Assembly: GCA_002245135.1 (NCBI GenBank)
Contig: NGBS01000393.1
Span: 1-28,669 of the forward strand
From: Proteromonas lacertae
Lineage: Eukaryota > Sar > Bigyra > Opalinata > Proteromonadidae
Direction: 5' to 3'
DNA: 28,669 nt
Part shown: positions 19,796 through 28,669 of the stretch, one piece after another
Layout of the letters: each line of letters begins with the position of its first letter
Numbering within the stretch: the stretch's first letter is position 1
Notes under the pieces: model-generated
Databases searched by the model: none
Seen by the model: only the letters and a program-made list of their open reading frames with translations
What the model was told of the DNA's origin: nothing
Program-made: the position numbers and the translations under genes

Positions 19796-20956
19796 TTATA
19801 CGAAATCATTAAATAACGAATTTTTCTTATATACTCTACCATATCTACTTTTTCTACCTTCTGGTGCTGGTTGAATATCTGGTTCTATAGGTTGTGCTTC
19901 ATTATTTATACTATGAATTTGTCTTAATCTAAACTTACCATTTGTTGTAATACTATTAACTGGTACTCTTTTTATTTCATGTGATTTGAATCTATATGAA
20001 CCTATATCTCTAGGATTGAATTCTTTAGGTATTGTTCCATCCAAGTTCTTAACAGAATATGAAAACGGTCCAACTTTGTGTATTTGGTATACTTTATCAG
20101 TATAATAAGTAGTTTTTTGAAGTTTGTTATCTCTACGTTCCTTTATTCTGACAAAATCATCAGCTTTAAAATGAGTATCACTTTTACGCTTCTTTAAGTT
20201 TCTAGCATGGGATTCTTTATACAATCTATCTTGGACTTCAAAATCATTGAATACTTCATTTGGAGTTAGATTATTGAGTGCAGAATGTGGTTTTGCATTG
20301 TAATCATCTACAACAGTATATACTATATTACACAATGATTCAATATTGTTAATTTTATCAAATTCTTCATCAGAAAATGTATTAATTTTTCTATAAAACA
20401 TATCTTTAATAGTTCTCACACATCGATCCAATATTTTCATTATATTATGTTCATTACGTTCTTTAAGTATAAATCGTATATGATTTTTATTAAACAAATC
20501 TAAAAATTTCTTACCATAGATAATACCAGACTCTTCATCTGACAATATACTTCCTACAAAACGAGCGTTTTCATCCTTAGGTTGCATACCCTGATAAAAC
20601 CATTTTTCAAACACTGGATACACATCATTTTCTGATTTAGATTTAACATAATATATCCAACACTTACGACTAACAACTTCTATAATTAACAAAAATGGAA
20701 CTTTTGTATTGTTGAAAAACACTAAATCTATCTGATATGATCCAGGTAACTTTTCAATTTCATATTTAATTCTATTCCTTTTAGTTGCAGTGATTTGATA
20801 ATCTGGTTTAGACTCTACAAGTTCACTACTAGCTTTTTTAATATCAGATTTTTTAAAGTTATTCTCAAGTTCATTTATAGAGAAATTAATAAAGTCTCGT
20901 TTGTTTAAATAACCATATGTTTTGTATAACTCATTTATTTTATCTTGTAGTGACAT
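19796..20956 (-). CDS. rve-family integrase of the Polinton-like element
   Basis: 386 residues. Joins the element's DNA into the host genome. The N-terminal 65 residues form a small helical region. The RNase H-like catalytic core follows, with aspartate D77 in SYQIDLVFF, D140 in SILSDEESG, and the third acidic region in the helix around residues 168-185 (..ILDRCVRTIKDM). Then comes DYNAKPHSALNNLTPNEVF, the family's usual block after the core. The C-terminal SH3-like part has KADDFVRIK and KVGPFSYSVKNLDG. The length and order match Polinton/retrovirus-type integrases. It lies 67 bp downstream of the OB-like gene on the same strand, so the two may be co-transcribed. Confidence 0.9.
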   Translation of the reverse strand: MSLQDKINELYKTYGYLNKRDFINFSINELENNFKKSDIKKASSELVESKPDYQITATKRNRIKYEIEKLPGSYQIDLVFFNNTKVPFLLIIEVVSRKCWIYYVKSKSENDVYPVFEKWFYQGMQPKDENARFVGSILSDEESGIIYGKKFLDLFNKNHIRFILKERNEHNIMKILDRCVRTIKDMFYRKINTFSDEEFDKINNIESLCNIVYTVVDDYNAKPHSALNNLTPNEVFNDFEVQDRLYKESHARNLKKRKSDTHFKADDFVRIKERRDNKLQKTTYYTDKVYQIHKVGPFSYSVKNLDGTIPKEFNPRDIGSYRFKSHEIKRVPVNSITTNGKFRLRQIHSINNEAQPIEPDIQPAPEGRKSRYGRVYKKNSLFNDFV

Positions 20957-21023
20957 TCAAACAATATATAAAAAATATGAATGATATATATTTAAAGAAT
21001 TAATGAATTAAAATATAATTAAA

Positions 21024-21791
21024 TCATTCTTCTACCTCTCCCAAATCCTTATCACTTAAAGCGTTACCAAAGTTAATAGACTTAGCAGCACTAATAAAAC
21101 CATTACTAATTACTTTCTTAGCAGGGAATGGTCTACGAGTACTAATTAAATCACTATCTTCTATCTTAGTTCTCTTAATTCTTGGAGGTGAAACAAATTT
21201 GTTTTGATTAGCTTGTTCTTTCTTAATTTTCTTCTCATTACTTCTTCTAATAGTTGTAGCTAAATCAGGATTTTCATCATAACCAACAATATCACTACAA
21301 ACTCTATGATTAACAAAGTTTTGAGTACCATTACTCTTAATAGAGATTTGATTATCAACAACACTTACAGCAATTTTACTACCAACATCAACATCAGATG
21401 GAACTCTATAGTTACTATTATCCCATATCATAATAGAATTGAAATTGTGGAAGTATTTAATACCATGTTGAGGTTCTCTACATCCTACACTAATCAAATA
21501 TCCACGAATGATTTTTTCTATAAAGTCATTCTCGTTTCTATCATAAATTTGTTTCAATACATATTTCACTTCATCAGCTGAATATGTTTCAAAATCTCTT
21601 CCATTATTAATTACAACTTTATGATCCAAATCATGAACAAAAGTAATCAATACATATTGACTAGTTTTAGTAGGCTTAACTGTAATACTCTCAACAGTTC
21701 CTTTAATAATCCACTTGTTACATAACTTTGGATTCTTGTAATAATCACTGAATTCTACATCTGTAGCTTCATAGGGTGTTTCGTTACTCAT
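21024..21791 (-). CDS. Possible OB-fold DNA-binding protein of the Polinton-like element
   Basis: 255 residues. The middle holds two stretches predicted by eye as beta-rich: KWIIKGTVESITVKP to VVINNG (about 26-75), then VGSKIAVSVVDNQISIKSNG (about 138-160). The alternating pattern resembles OB-fold single-strand DNA-binding proteins. A basic tail from residue 185 has KKIKKEQ and RIKRTK, which may direct it to the nucleus. It is transcribed divergently from the DNA polymerase with only 159 bp between starts, which fits a replication role. No named family was recognised. Confidence 0.6.
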   Translation of the reverse strand: MSNETPYEATDVEFSDYYKNPKLCNKWIIKGTVESITVKPTKTSQYVLITFVHDLDHKVVINNGRDFETYSADEVKYVLKQIYDRNENDFIEKIIRGYLISVGCREPQHGIKYFHNFNSIMIWDNSNYRVPSDVDVGSKIAVSVVDNQISIKSNGTQNFVNHRVCSDIVGYDENPDLATTIRRSNEKKIKKEQANQNKFVSPPRIKRTKIEDSDLISTRRPFPAKKVISNGFISAAKSINFGNALSDKDLGEVEE

Positions 21792-21950
21792 TTTATATAA
21801 GGGAGAGATGAAAATAAAAAATGATTAAAAATGTCAAGAAAAATGAAAATGAAAATTTCTTTTTATTTTTAAAGTCGACCAATCAAATCATCCGACCAAT
21901 CAAATTTCATATTTCCATTTTTGATTTATTTCTCGAATTCTGTCTATATA
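21792..21950. promoter_or_regulatory. Divergent promoter with paired CCAAT boxes
   Basis: Shared by the OB-like gene (minus) and the polymerase (plus). It has two identical 13-bp direct copies of CGACCAATCAAAT at 21876-21888 and 21893-21905, 17 bp apart, each holding a CCAAT core. TATATAA lies directly before the polymerase ATG and TTATATAAA directly before the other start codon. NF-Y-type proteins bind CCAAT in eukaryotes; that they act here is inferred. Confidence 0.6.
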
Positions 21951-24900
21951 ATGAGCAAACATAAAAAGCTTTTAAAAGCATTTTTTAAACTTCTAGAACA
22001 AACTTTTAATAAAAATAAACATCATAAGCATAAGCATCGCCATCATCATAAACATAAACATACAGATGAACCACCACCACCAGAAGAAGCTGCAAAACGA
22101 AGATTAGCGCCATTATTTAGTACAGATGCTATTCAAAATAAAAAAAGATACAATAATGATATACCAATAATCAGTGATACATTCTTTGGTGGATTAATGC
22201 CTTCTTCCCTACCAAAACCTAACCAAAATCAAAGATTTAATGATAGAATACGTGATGCTAGAGAAGTTGATAAATCATCTCAAGGTGTTACCAGGAAATG
22301 GGTTTTCAATTATAACAATAGAAATTACAGTACTCCACAACAATGTTATCATGATTTTGTTAATAATAGTGATATCAAAGATATATTACATGAACTAGCT
22401 GATACTATGAATATGATCAAATTTTTCTTTATTGTACGTTCAATTTATATACCTGATGAGTCTACTGACAGTGATGATGAAGTTTCTATATTTAGTCGTA
22501 GTAGACTATGTGAAATAACAAAAATGTCTACTGTAGGTGAAATACAAACTATACTGGAGAATATATTTACACAAATATCAGAAGATGATTCAAATCATCC
22601 TCAAAGTGGTCTTACTTTTGCTAGAGTAAATACTATAGAATTATATGTAACAAAATTTAAAGTGATACGTGGAAGTAGTTTTATTGTTTTACCTGCTAAA
22701 CTTCAAGGTCTTAGATGTTTGACAAATGTAATAAATGAAGATAATGAATGCTTTAAGTGGAGTGTACTATGCTCATTATATTCTAATAATCTACAATGTA
22801 ATAAAGATAAACCTGAAAAATACAAAATGTATGAAAAGAAACATGATTGGAGTATGTTAACATTCCCTGTTGATGCTACAGACAATGAATCTATTGATAA
22901 GTTTGAAACAAAGAATCGACTAAATGTCAATATATTTTATATTGATATTGGTAAAGATAAAGAAGAAATATTCTTACCCATTCATTTATCTAAACAAAAG
23001 AAATCTAAAAAATATAGTGTTGTAAATCTATTGCTAATAAAAAATGAAGATGGAAATTCACACTATGTAACAATAAATACCTTACCTGCTCTATTTAGAA
23101 AAATGATAGATAAAAAGAATAATACTAATAATATATTTGTGTGTCCATATTGTCTCTTCTATACTTACGATGATGGATCCTTTAATAGTCACCAAATATA
23201 TGACTGTCAAGATAAAGAGAATGTATTAAGATTATTCCCTGATAAAGATGATAAAGAAAAATCATACTTAAAATTTAGACATTGGACTCACCTCCAAACA
23301 TTACCAGTTGTTATGTATTATGATACTGAAACTTATTTTGTACCTTATGATAATGAATTGAATTTAAGTAGATATAAATCTATGGAAGAAATAGATAATA
23401 ATGATACTAGAATAGAATTATCAAAAACTGAGCAATCTATTATGGCTAGGCATAAGCTTTATTCCTACTGTATCTATGTAGATAGTAAAATACCAGATAT
23501 AAACAGTTTTACTGTGATTAAATATAAACAAAATGAGGATCATAATATTGAAAATGATTTTGTATTGGATATATTAAATATATATGATCAAATATGTACA
23601 GTTTACAATTATAGACTAGCTAATCCTAAACCTTTTGATGGAGATGAAATAGCTAAGGATATACATAATAAAAAGAGAAAATGTGACTTTTGTGGTAAAC
23701 TATTTAATTCTATTGATCATGTAAAGGTACTTCACCATGATCATTTCACAGGTCATTATATTGCTTCAATTGGTAGTAATGAGAATCTAAATATTGATAT
23801 AAAAAAATTAAAAGTACCAATAATAGGTCATAATGCTATGAAATATGACCAGCATTTCATAGTAAAGGAATTAGCCAAATTTGCTGCAATAACTAATAGT
23901 CCACTCAATATTATACCTAATACAGATGAAAACTATAAGTGTATACAATACAAGAATTTGGTGTTTATTGACAGTTATTTATTCTTAGCAGGTTCTCTAG
24001 CAAATTTAACTAATGATCTAAAAATTACAGCAGAATTAAATAATACTAAGAAAGAAAAATTCAAAACAATTTATGAGAATTTTAAAGAATATAATGGACA
24101 TTACCTAGATGATGAAATTATTGAAAAATACTTACTTCAAAAGAATTATTTTCCATATGAGCATATGACATCTATTGAAGCTTTTGAAGAAAATTTCAAA
24201 GATCTTACTATAGATGATTTTAAGTCTAAATTGAATGATAATGAAACTATTAAACCTGAGGAATTTGATTTTGCTATGGAAGTAAATCAAATATTTGGAT
24301 TTGATAATATACGTGAATACAATTTATTTTACTTGAAAATTGATGTTTATATTCTTCAGTCTATATTTAATGATTTTAGAGATAATATATTTGATACTTT
24401 TCACATAGATCCTTGTTGGTATATTTCATTACCCAGTTTATCACTTGATTTATTCTTACATGTATCTGATGTGGAACTTAAATTATTTTGTGAACCTGAA
24501 TACTATGATTTTATATTGAATGGTTTATACGGTGGATTATCATATATTGGTAAGCGTAAGGAAGATGCAAATAACAAATTTATGAAAAATTATGATGAAA
24601 CTTTACCTAGTAAATTCTTATTATATCAAGACTATAATTCTTTATACCCTTCAGTTATGGCTTCTTGTAAAATGCCTTTAGATGACTTTGAATTTATTGA
24701 TCCAAATTCTATTACATTAGAAAGTATACTTGATTTACCCTATTATGAAGAAATGGATCAAGATAGATTAGAGAATAATGATTTTGGTTATATATTAGAA
24801 GTTGATATCGAGTTACCTATAGAACTACAAGACAAGTTTAAAGAATACCCATTACTACCTGAAAGGAAGAAAATACCTAAAGAATGGTTATCTGATATAC

Positions 24901-26009
24901 AAACTGAAAGAGCTGAAAATCTTGGTATTATACATAAAGAAAGAGGTACTTACCATGCTACTGAGAAATTAATAACTGATTTGTATCCTAAAGAAAAATA
25001 TATAATACACTACCAAAATTTGAAGTTTGCAGTTGAACATGGCTATAAAGTGGGTAAAGTGTACAGAATAATGAGATTTACTGAAGGTCTATATATGGGT
25101 AAATATATTAATACTATGGTACAAAAACGAGTCCAAGCTAAAGAAAACAATCAAAATACTACTGCAGACTATATAAAGAAATTAATGAATAGCTTATACG
25201 GTAAATTTATGGAACGTGTTGAAAAGAGAAGTAACATATCTTTAATTACTAATGAAGATCAAATGATTAATGCTGCAAGTGATCCATGGTTTAAAGACTT
25301 TATCATTATTGAAGGTGATTTAAGAATTGCACATTTTCATAAGAAGCTATATGAAATTAATAAACCTATACAAATTGGAATGGTTATCTTAGCACTGTCT
25401 AAACTCAAAATGCAAAAATATTGGTATGATGTATTAGATAAAAAATATGGATCTGATAAGCTAACACTATGTATGACTGATACTGATAGTTTACTTTTCT
25501 CAGTTGAAACTAATGATATTTTTGAAGACTTAGAGGATCCTATCTTTAATAATTGGATTGATGGAAGTAACTTGAAAAATCCCTATTTAGAAAATTATAA
25601 GTTAGATATACATAGAGCTGTTCATTCAGGTACATTGAATCGATTAAAATTTGAAGAACAGGATAAGAATAATGTAAACCTGTATGTTATAACAAAGTTT
25701 ATAGGATTAAAATCAAAGTGCTATATATACGAAAAGGAGAAAGTGAATGATGAATCTGATAATAATACAAATAGTGACAATCGTTGTAAAGGTATTAATG
25801 TGAAAGTTTCTAGAAAAATAACTTATGACATATACAATGATTTTGTTGAAGGTGCTAGTAAAAGTCAAAAATATGAAGTATGTCAAATCAAATCAATACA
25901 TCATAATGTTTATACAACAGTACAAAACAAAACTGGCTTAACCTATTATGATGATAAAAGATATTTTTTTGATAAATACAATACATTGCCATATGGATAT
26001 AAAAAATAA
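21951..26009 (+). CDS. Protein-primed family B DNA polymerase of the Polinton-like element
   Basis: 1,352 residues; copies the element's DNA. The N-terminus starts MSKHKKLLK and has a His/Lys-rich tract at about 24-42. A zinc-finger-like CPYC...H..YDC is near 397-418. The exonuclease domain has ExoI MYYDTETYF (about 455), ExoII GHNAMKYDQHF (about 625) and ExoIII YLKIDVYIL (about 794). A CDFCGKLF...HHDHFTGHY zinc knuckle (about 578-605), typical of Polinton polymerases, lies between ExoI and ExoII. The polymerase domain has motif A QDYNSLYPSVM (about 893), motif B KKLMNSLYGKF (about 1,076) and motif C MTDTDSLLF (about 1,175). The spacing between A and B fits protein-primed enzymes. The ATG at 21951 is chosen over the upstream non-ATG frame. 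The frame is open throughout. Confidence 0.93.
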   Translation: MSKHKKLLKAFFKLLEQTFNKNKHHKHKHRHHHKHKHTDEPPPPEEAAKRRLAPLFSTDAIQNKKRYNNDIPIISDTFFGGLMPSSLPKPNQNQRFNDRIRDAREVDKSSQGVTRKWVFNYNNRNYSTPQQCYHDFVNNSDIKDILHELADTMNMIKFFFIVRSIYIPDESTDSDDEVSIFSRSRLCEITKMSTVGEIQTILENIFTQISEDDSNHPQSGLTFARVNTIELYVTKFKVIRGSSFIVLPAKLQGLRCLTNVINEDNECFKWSVLCSLYSNNLQCNKDKPEKYKMYEKKHDWSMLTFPVDATDNESIDKFETKNRLNVNIFYIDIGKDKEEIFLPIHLSKQKKSKKYSVVNLLLIKNEDGNSHYVTINTLPALFRKMIDKKNNTNNIFVCPYCLFYTYDDGSFNSHQIYDCQDKENVLRLFPDKDDKEKSYLKFRHWTHLQTLPVVMYYDTETYFVPYDNELNLSRYKSMEEIDNNDTRIELSKTEQSIMARHKLYSYCIYVDSKIPDINSFTVIKYKQNEDHNIENDFVLDILNIYDQICTVYNYRLANPKPFDGDEIAKDIHNKKRKCDFCGKLFNSIDHVKVLHHDHFTGHYIASIGSNENLNIDIKKLKVPIIGHNAMKYDQHFIVKELAKFAAITNSPLNIIPNTDENYKCIQYKNLVFIDSYLFLAGSLANLTNDLKITAELNNTKKEKFKTIYENFKEYNGHYLDDEIIEKYLLQKNYFPYEHMTSIEAFEENFKDLTIDDFKSKLNDNETIKPEEFDFAMEVNQIFGFDNIREYNLFYLKIDVYILQSIFNDFRDNIFDTFHIDPCWYISLPSLSLDLFLHVSDVELKLFCEPEYYDFILNGLYGGLSYIGKRKEDANNKFMKNYDETLPSKFLLYQDYNSLYPSVMASCKMPLDDFEFIDPNSITLESILDLPYYEEMDQDRLENNDFGYILEVDIELPIELQDKFKEYPLLPERKKIPKEWLSDIQTERAENLGIIHKERGTYHATEKLITDLYPKEKYIIHYQNLKFAVEHGYKVGKVYRIMRFTEGLYMGKYINTMVQKRVQAKENNQNTTADYIKKLMNSLYGKFMERVEKRSNISLITNEDQMINAASDPWFKDFIIIEGDLRIAHFHKKLYEINKPIQIGMVILALSKLKMQKYWYDVLDKKYGSDKLTLCMTDTDSLLFSVETNDIFEDLEDPIFNNWIDGSNLKNPYLENYKLDIHRAVHSGTLNRLKFEEQDKNNVNLYVITKFIGLKSKCYIYEKEKVNDESDNNTNSDNRCKGINVKVSRKITYDIYNDFVEGASKSQKYEVCQIKSIHHNVYTTVQNKTGLTYYDDKRYFFDKYNTLPYGYKK

Positions 26010-26041
26010 TTAATACTTATATTATATAATTGTTTTTTTCT

Positions 26042-27331
26042 TTAAAAAACTGCCACCTCTTCATATTGAGGTACAAATTGAGGTACATTTGCAGTTACTA
26101 TAAATTTTGAGCCATATTGTGGTGTTTGTTGACTATATTTTCTTGCTTTTTGTGGTATAACATGAAAAGTGTTATCGTATGGATTAATATATTCATCACT
26201 AAACTTTTCAGTTTTTATAGAATCTGCCATTCTATTTAATCTTGTTTTCACTGAATTTATAATATTTTCTCTCACATTTTCTCTTCTTCTCATTCTATTA
26301 GTAGTTCTATTCATATCTAAATCTTTATTTACTGTACTACGTTCTATATTTTTTATTATTGCCTTACGTCTCTCTATAAACTTCCTCACTTGATTATAAG
26401 TTAAGGTATTTGCATCAAAATTTGGATGTTCTTCTGGTCTATTACTGTGTTCATCATTATATTTTTTCAGATTATCAAAGTACTTGTTTATTCTTTTCAA
26501 TTTATCGCTAATAGTTTCTTTATTTGGAGCAACCTTAATTTCATCTGATTGTGTTTCCTCCACGTTTGGTATAATACTATTAGTTTGTTGTTGTTGTATT
26601 AATTCAGGATTGACTATATCTGTATTAACAGGAGCTGGTACAACTAAATCTAAAGTTGGTTCATTATATACTAAATCATTTGTTATAGGATATTGCACTA
26701 CTCCTAAATCATCATAAGATGGTTTATTTGCATTATTCATTACACTTGCTAATTGAGCAGCATATACTGATTTTTCTTCTTCCATTCGTTTTAATATTTG
26801 TTGCATGTTATTTTGATATGTTAAATCATTTCCTTTAAGAGCTTTGATTGCTTCATTCTTTATAAATTCTATTTCATTTTGTTGATTTTGTATAGTATTT
26901 CGTCCAGCTTCTAAAGTATTATTTAATTGTGCTTGCAATGTTTTATTTTGCTCTATACTTGTATTATATAGCTGCTGTTGTTCTTGTAATTGCTGCATAT
27001 ATTTATTCATTTCTACTTGAAGCTTCATTTGCATCTCCTCCAATTGTGCATTATCTTTTGCTTTAGTATTTTGTAATTCCTCTGATATAGCATCATAACT
27101 TTGTTTAAGACTAGCTAAATTCTTTTCAGCTTGTTCATGATTCATTTTTAGTGTCAATACTTCATTTTCTCTTAAAGCTAATTTTTCATTCACTGTATTG
27201 AATTGAATTAAATTTTGTTCTTTTTCTGTATTTATTTCATCAATTCTATTCCTTAATATTGCTAAATTTTGTTCCACTTCTTGGTTTACTGAATGGATAA
27301 TCTTCTTTATATGTAGTATAATCAGTTTCAA
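26042..27331 (-). CDS. Coiled-coil protein region of the Polinton-like element
   Basis: About 430 residues on the minus strand, converging on the polymerase with 32 bp between stops. The first 190 residues are strongly helical with Glu, Gln, Asn, Leu and Lys in heptad-like order (LQAQLNNTLEAGRNTIQNQQ), a long coiled coil. A Pro/Val-rich linker follows, then a basic region (RTTNRMRRRENVRENI), and the C-terminal 30 residues are rich in Tyr, Gln and Val. No start codon was assigned and the gene may be larger than this span. A structural or tail/fibre-like part is possible, but no family was recognised. Confidence 0.55.
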   Translation of the reverse strand: MKLIILHIKKIIHSVNQEVEQNLAILRNRIDEINTEKEQNLIQFNTVNEKLALRENEVLTLKMNHEQAEKNLASLKQSYDAISEELQNTKAKDNAQLEEMQMKLQVEMNKYMQQLQEQQQLYNTSIEQNKTLQAQLNNTLEAGRNTIQNQQNEIEFIKNEAIKALKGNDLTYQNNMQQILKRMEEEKSVYAAQLASVMNNANKPSYDDLGVVQYPITNDLVYNEPTLDLVVPAPVNTDIVNPELIQQQQTNSIIPNVEETQSDEIKVAPNKETISDKLKRINKYFDNLKKYNDEHSNRPEEHPNFDANTLTYNQVRKFIERRKAIIKNIERSTVNKDLDMNRTTNRMRRRENVRENIINSVKTRLNRMADSIKTEKFSDEYINPYDNTFHVIPQKARKYSQQTPQYGSKFIVTANVPQFVPQYEEVAVF

Positions 27332-28669
27332 TTTTTTGATTTTATTTCTTTTAATGCATTTAATTCTTTATCTTTATCATTTAAACTTTGCACATATTGA
27401 GTTTTGAGACTTTCAGCATTGCTTAAAGCAAAATTTAATTGTTTAGTATTTTCTTTATTTGCATTTTTAACTCCTCATTCTGATGTCTTAATTCTTTAAT
27501 TTGTTTTTCATATAATTCTTTGAGGTCATGCAAATCTGTATTATTCTTATTCTCTTTTTGTGAAAGTGTTACTTTTAGTTTTTCATATAAATCTTCTTTT
27601 ATTTTTAATTGATACTTGTTTGTTTCAAATAGGTTTTTGATTTCTTCTTTGTCTAGTTTTAAACGATCAACCATATCTCTGTAAGATGTTCTTTCAGTAA
27701 TTAAATTATCTCTCTCTGTTGTTATTGATTTTAATGCATTTTCTAATGCTATTTTTTCTTGTTTTGCTATATTTAATTTGACGGTTAAGTTGTGTATCTA
27801 AAGCTCTATTCATTCTAAAAGTTATAGGATTAGCAAAATATTTGTATTGATTTGTCCTTGTGGTACATGAGCTTCTGTTAATATTTTTTGTATAGTTGCT
27901 AAATAGTTATATCTATATCCAGTTCTATTATCACCATCTGGTAATCCCATAAAATTTCTTCTATCAGGATGATATGGTAAAGTATATTCATTATCATTTT
28001 GATAATTACCACTTAGCTTATCTTTTAATATTGGTATATAATATAAAGCTAATATATACAAATCAGTTACACAGTTGTATATGATTAACGCAATTGAATA
28101 AGCTGTTTCTTCTTTTTTGATTTGTTAAATACCAAAATTTAGTTCTCATTAAACGACCTATATAAAACTTTAACTTATCTTTCAGAGAATCACAAAAGCT
28201 AATTATATCATAATTTGCATTGTTGTTATTATTTACATTATTATCATTGCTATTATTTCCATTGTTGTTATTATTGTTATTATCATTACTTCCATTGTCT
28301 GCATTTACTAATACTCCTCTTACCATATTATCATGTCTATTTTGCATAACATTTTCTGCTCTTATTTCAGCTGCACTATTATAATGTTCATTATTCATTA
28401 TGTTAAAATCATTTTCTGGTTCTGGATGTCTTTCATCAATTTCATAATGAGTTTTTTTAATTCTTCTATTTTCTAGTTGTGTAACACCTATTCTCTCTTT
28501 TGGATGTAAAACAACAAATGGATTTCTTTGTAATATAAAATCAGATGCCATACACAATTTATCAATACCATCTGCTATACGAGTTTTAAATATTCCACAT
28601 TCTCTTGCATTAGCAGAGTTTTCATTTCCTGTTAATTTTGGATTATAAGCTTCTAATGGTTTACCATGT
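27332..28669 (-). other. Right-hand minus-strand coding block of the Polinton-like element
   Basis: Protein-like minus-strand sequence continues from the coiled-coil region to the window edge and beyond. The part nearest 27.5 kb is more coiled coil (KIKEDLYEKLKVTLSQKE). Around 27.9 kb there is a YTLPYHPDRRNFMGLPDG segment. Around 28.3 kb there is a long asparagine run (28,230-28,290), and near the edge KTRIADGIDKLC and NPFVVLHPKERIGVTQ. Open stretches are separated by about three interruptions over the whole right-hand block, which could be decay or small introns. No capsid or ATPase signature was seen. Function unknown. Confidence 0.5.

Larger units (their letters stand above)
16545..28669. 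mobile_element. Polinton/Maverick-like element, runs past the right edge
   Basis: Named from the pairing of a protein-primed family B DNA polymerase (21951-26009) with an rve integrase (minus strand, 19796-20956). That is the diagnostic pair of Polintons and related virus-like elements. Around them are compact intronless genes on both strands. The left limit is uncertain, somewhere near 16.5 kb; the right limit is outside the window, so terminal repeats could not be compared. Capsid, packaging ATPase and protease were not recognised in the visible part. The left and central genes look whole. The right-hand block has about three interruptions, or introns. The long open frames suggest a fairly young insertion. 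Confidence 0.82.

Noticed and set aside
28230-28290. Trinucleotide tract near the right edge considered as a microsatellite feature
   Set aside because: It encodes an asparagine run in a longer open stretch, as is common in AT-rich amoebozoan proteins; not treated as a separate repeat.
1-28669. CRISPR arrays, rRNA genes and tRNA genes
   Set aside because: None seen; repeats here are transposon ends or simple AT-rich sequence, and the introns show the DNA is eukaryotic.

Overview
The window is very AT-rich eukaryotic DNA using the standard genetic code. It carries a large host gene with tiny introns, then a nest of DNA transposons, then a virus-like element. The host gene encodes DNA-PKcs, the catalytic subunit of the DNA-dependent kinase. 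Asparagine, threonine and serine runs together with DNA-PKcs and a mannosidase fragment suggest an amoebozoan such as a dictyostelid. The introns (32-52 nt) are short for that group, so the assignment is tentative.

Region 1 (1-8514): the minus-strand DNA-PKcs gene. Its N-terminal roughly 2,730 residues lie here in six exons, and the kinase end runs off the left edge. The promoter is only about 110 bp long before transposon DNA begins and holds an E2F-like site.

Region 2 (8515-15780): a 7.3-kb nest of plain DNA transposons. Matching Tc1/mariner-type ends lie at 8515 and 15780. Inside are broken Tc1-like transposase pieces, a broken GH38 alpha-mannosidase fragment, other short coding-like scraps, four small non-autonomous elements, and a complete-looking 2.4-kb hAT element. 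The hAT element has a perfect 8-bp target duplication and a 562-residue transposase gene with a 29-nt intron. All four small elements share an 18-bp core made of two TCAAGCC copies 4 bp apart, although their ends fall into two different types.

Region 3 (15781-16700): a gene-free spacer with two inverted repeats, one of them a 110-bp foldback that may lie near the left end of the next element.

Region 4 (about 16.7 kb to the right edge): a Polinton/Maverick-like element that runs past the window. Seen are a protein-primed family B DNA polymerase, an rve integrase, four small left-hand genes (one zinc ribbon, one membrane protein, one coiled coil, one unknown), a possible OB-fold protein divergent from the polymerase, and a minus-strand coiled-coil and Asn-rich region at the right. 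Capsid, ATPase and protease genes were not recognised in the part seen. The left and central genes have long open frames; the right-hand minus-strand block has about three interruptions.
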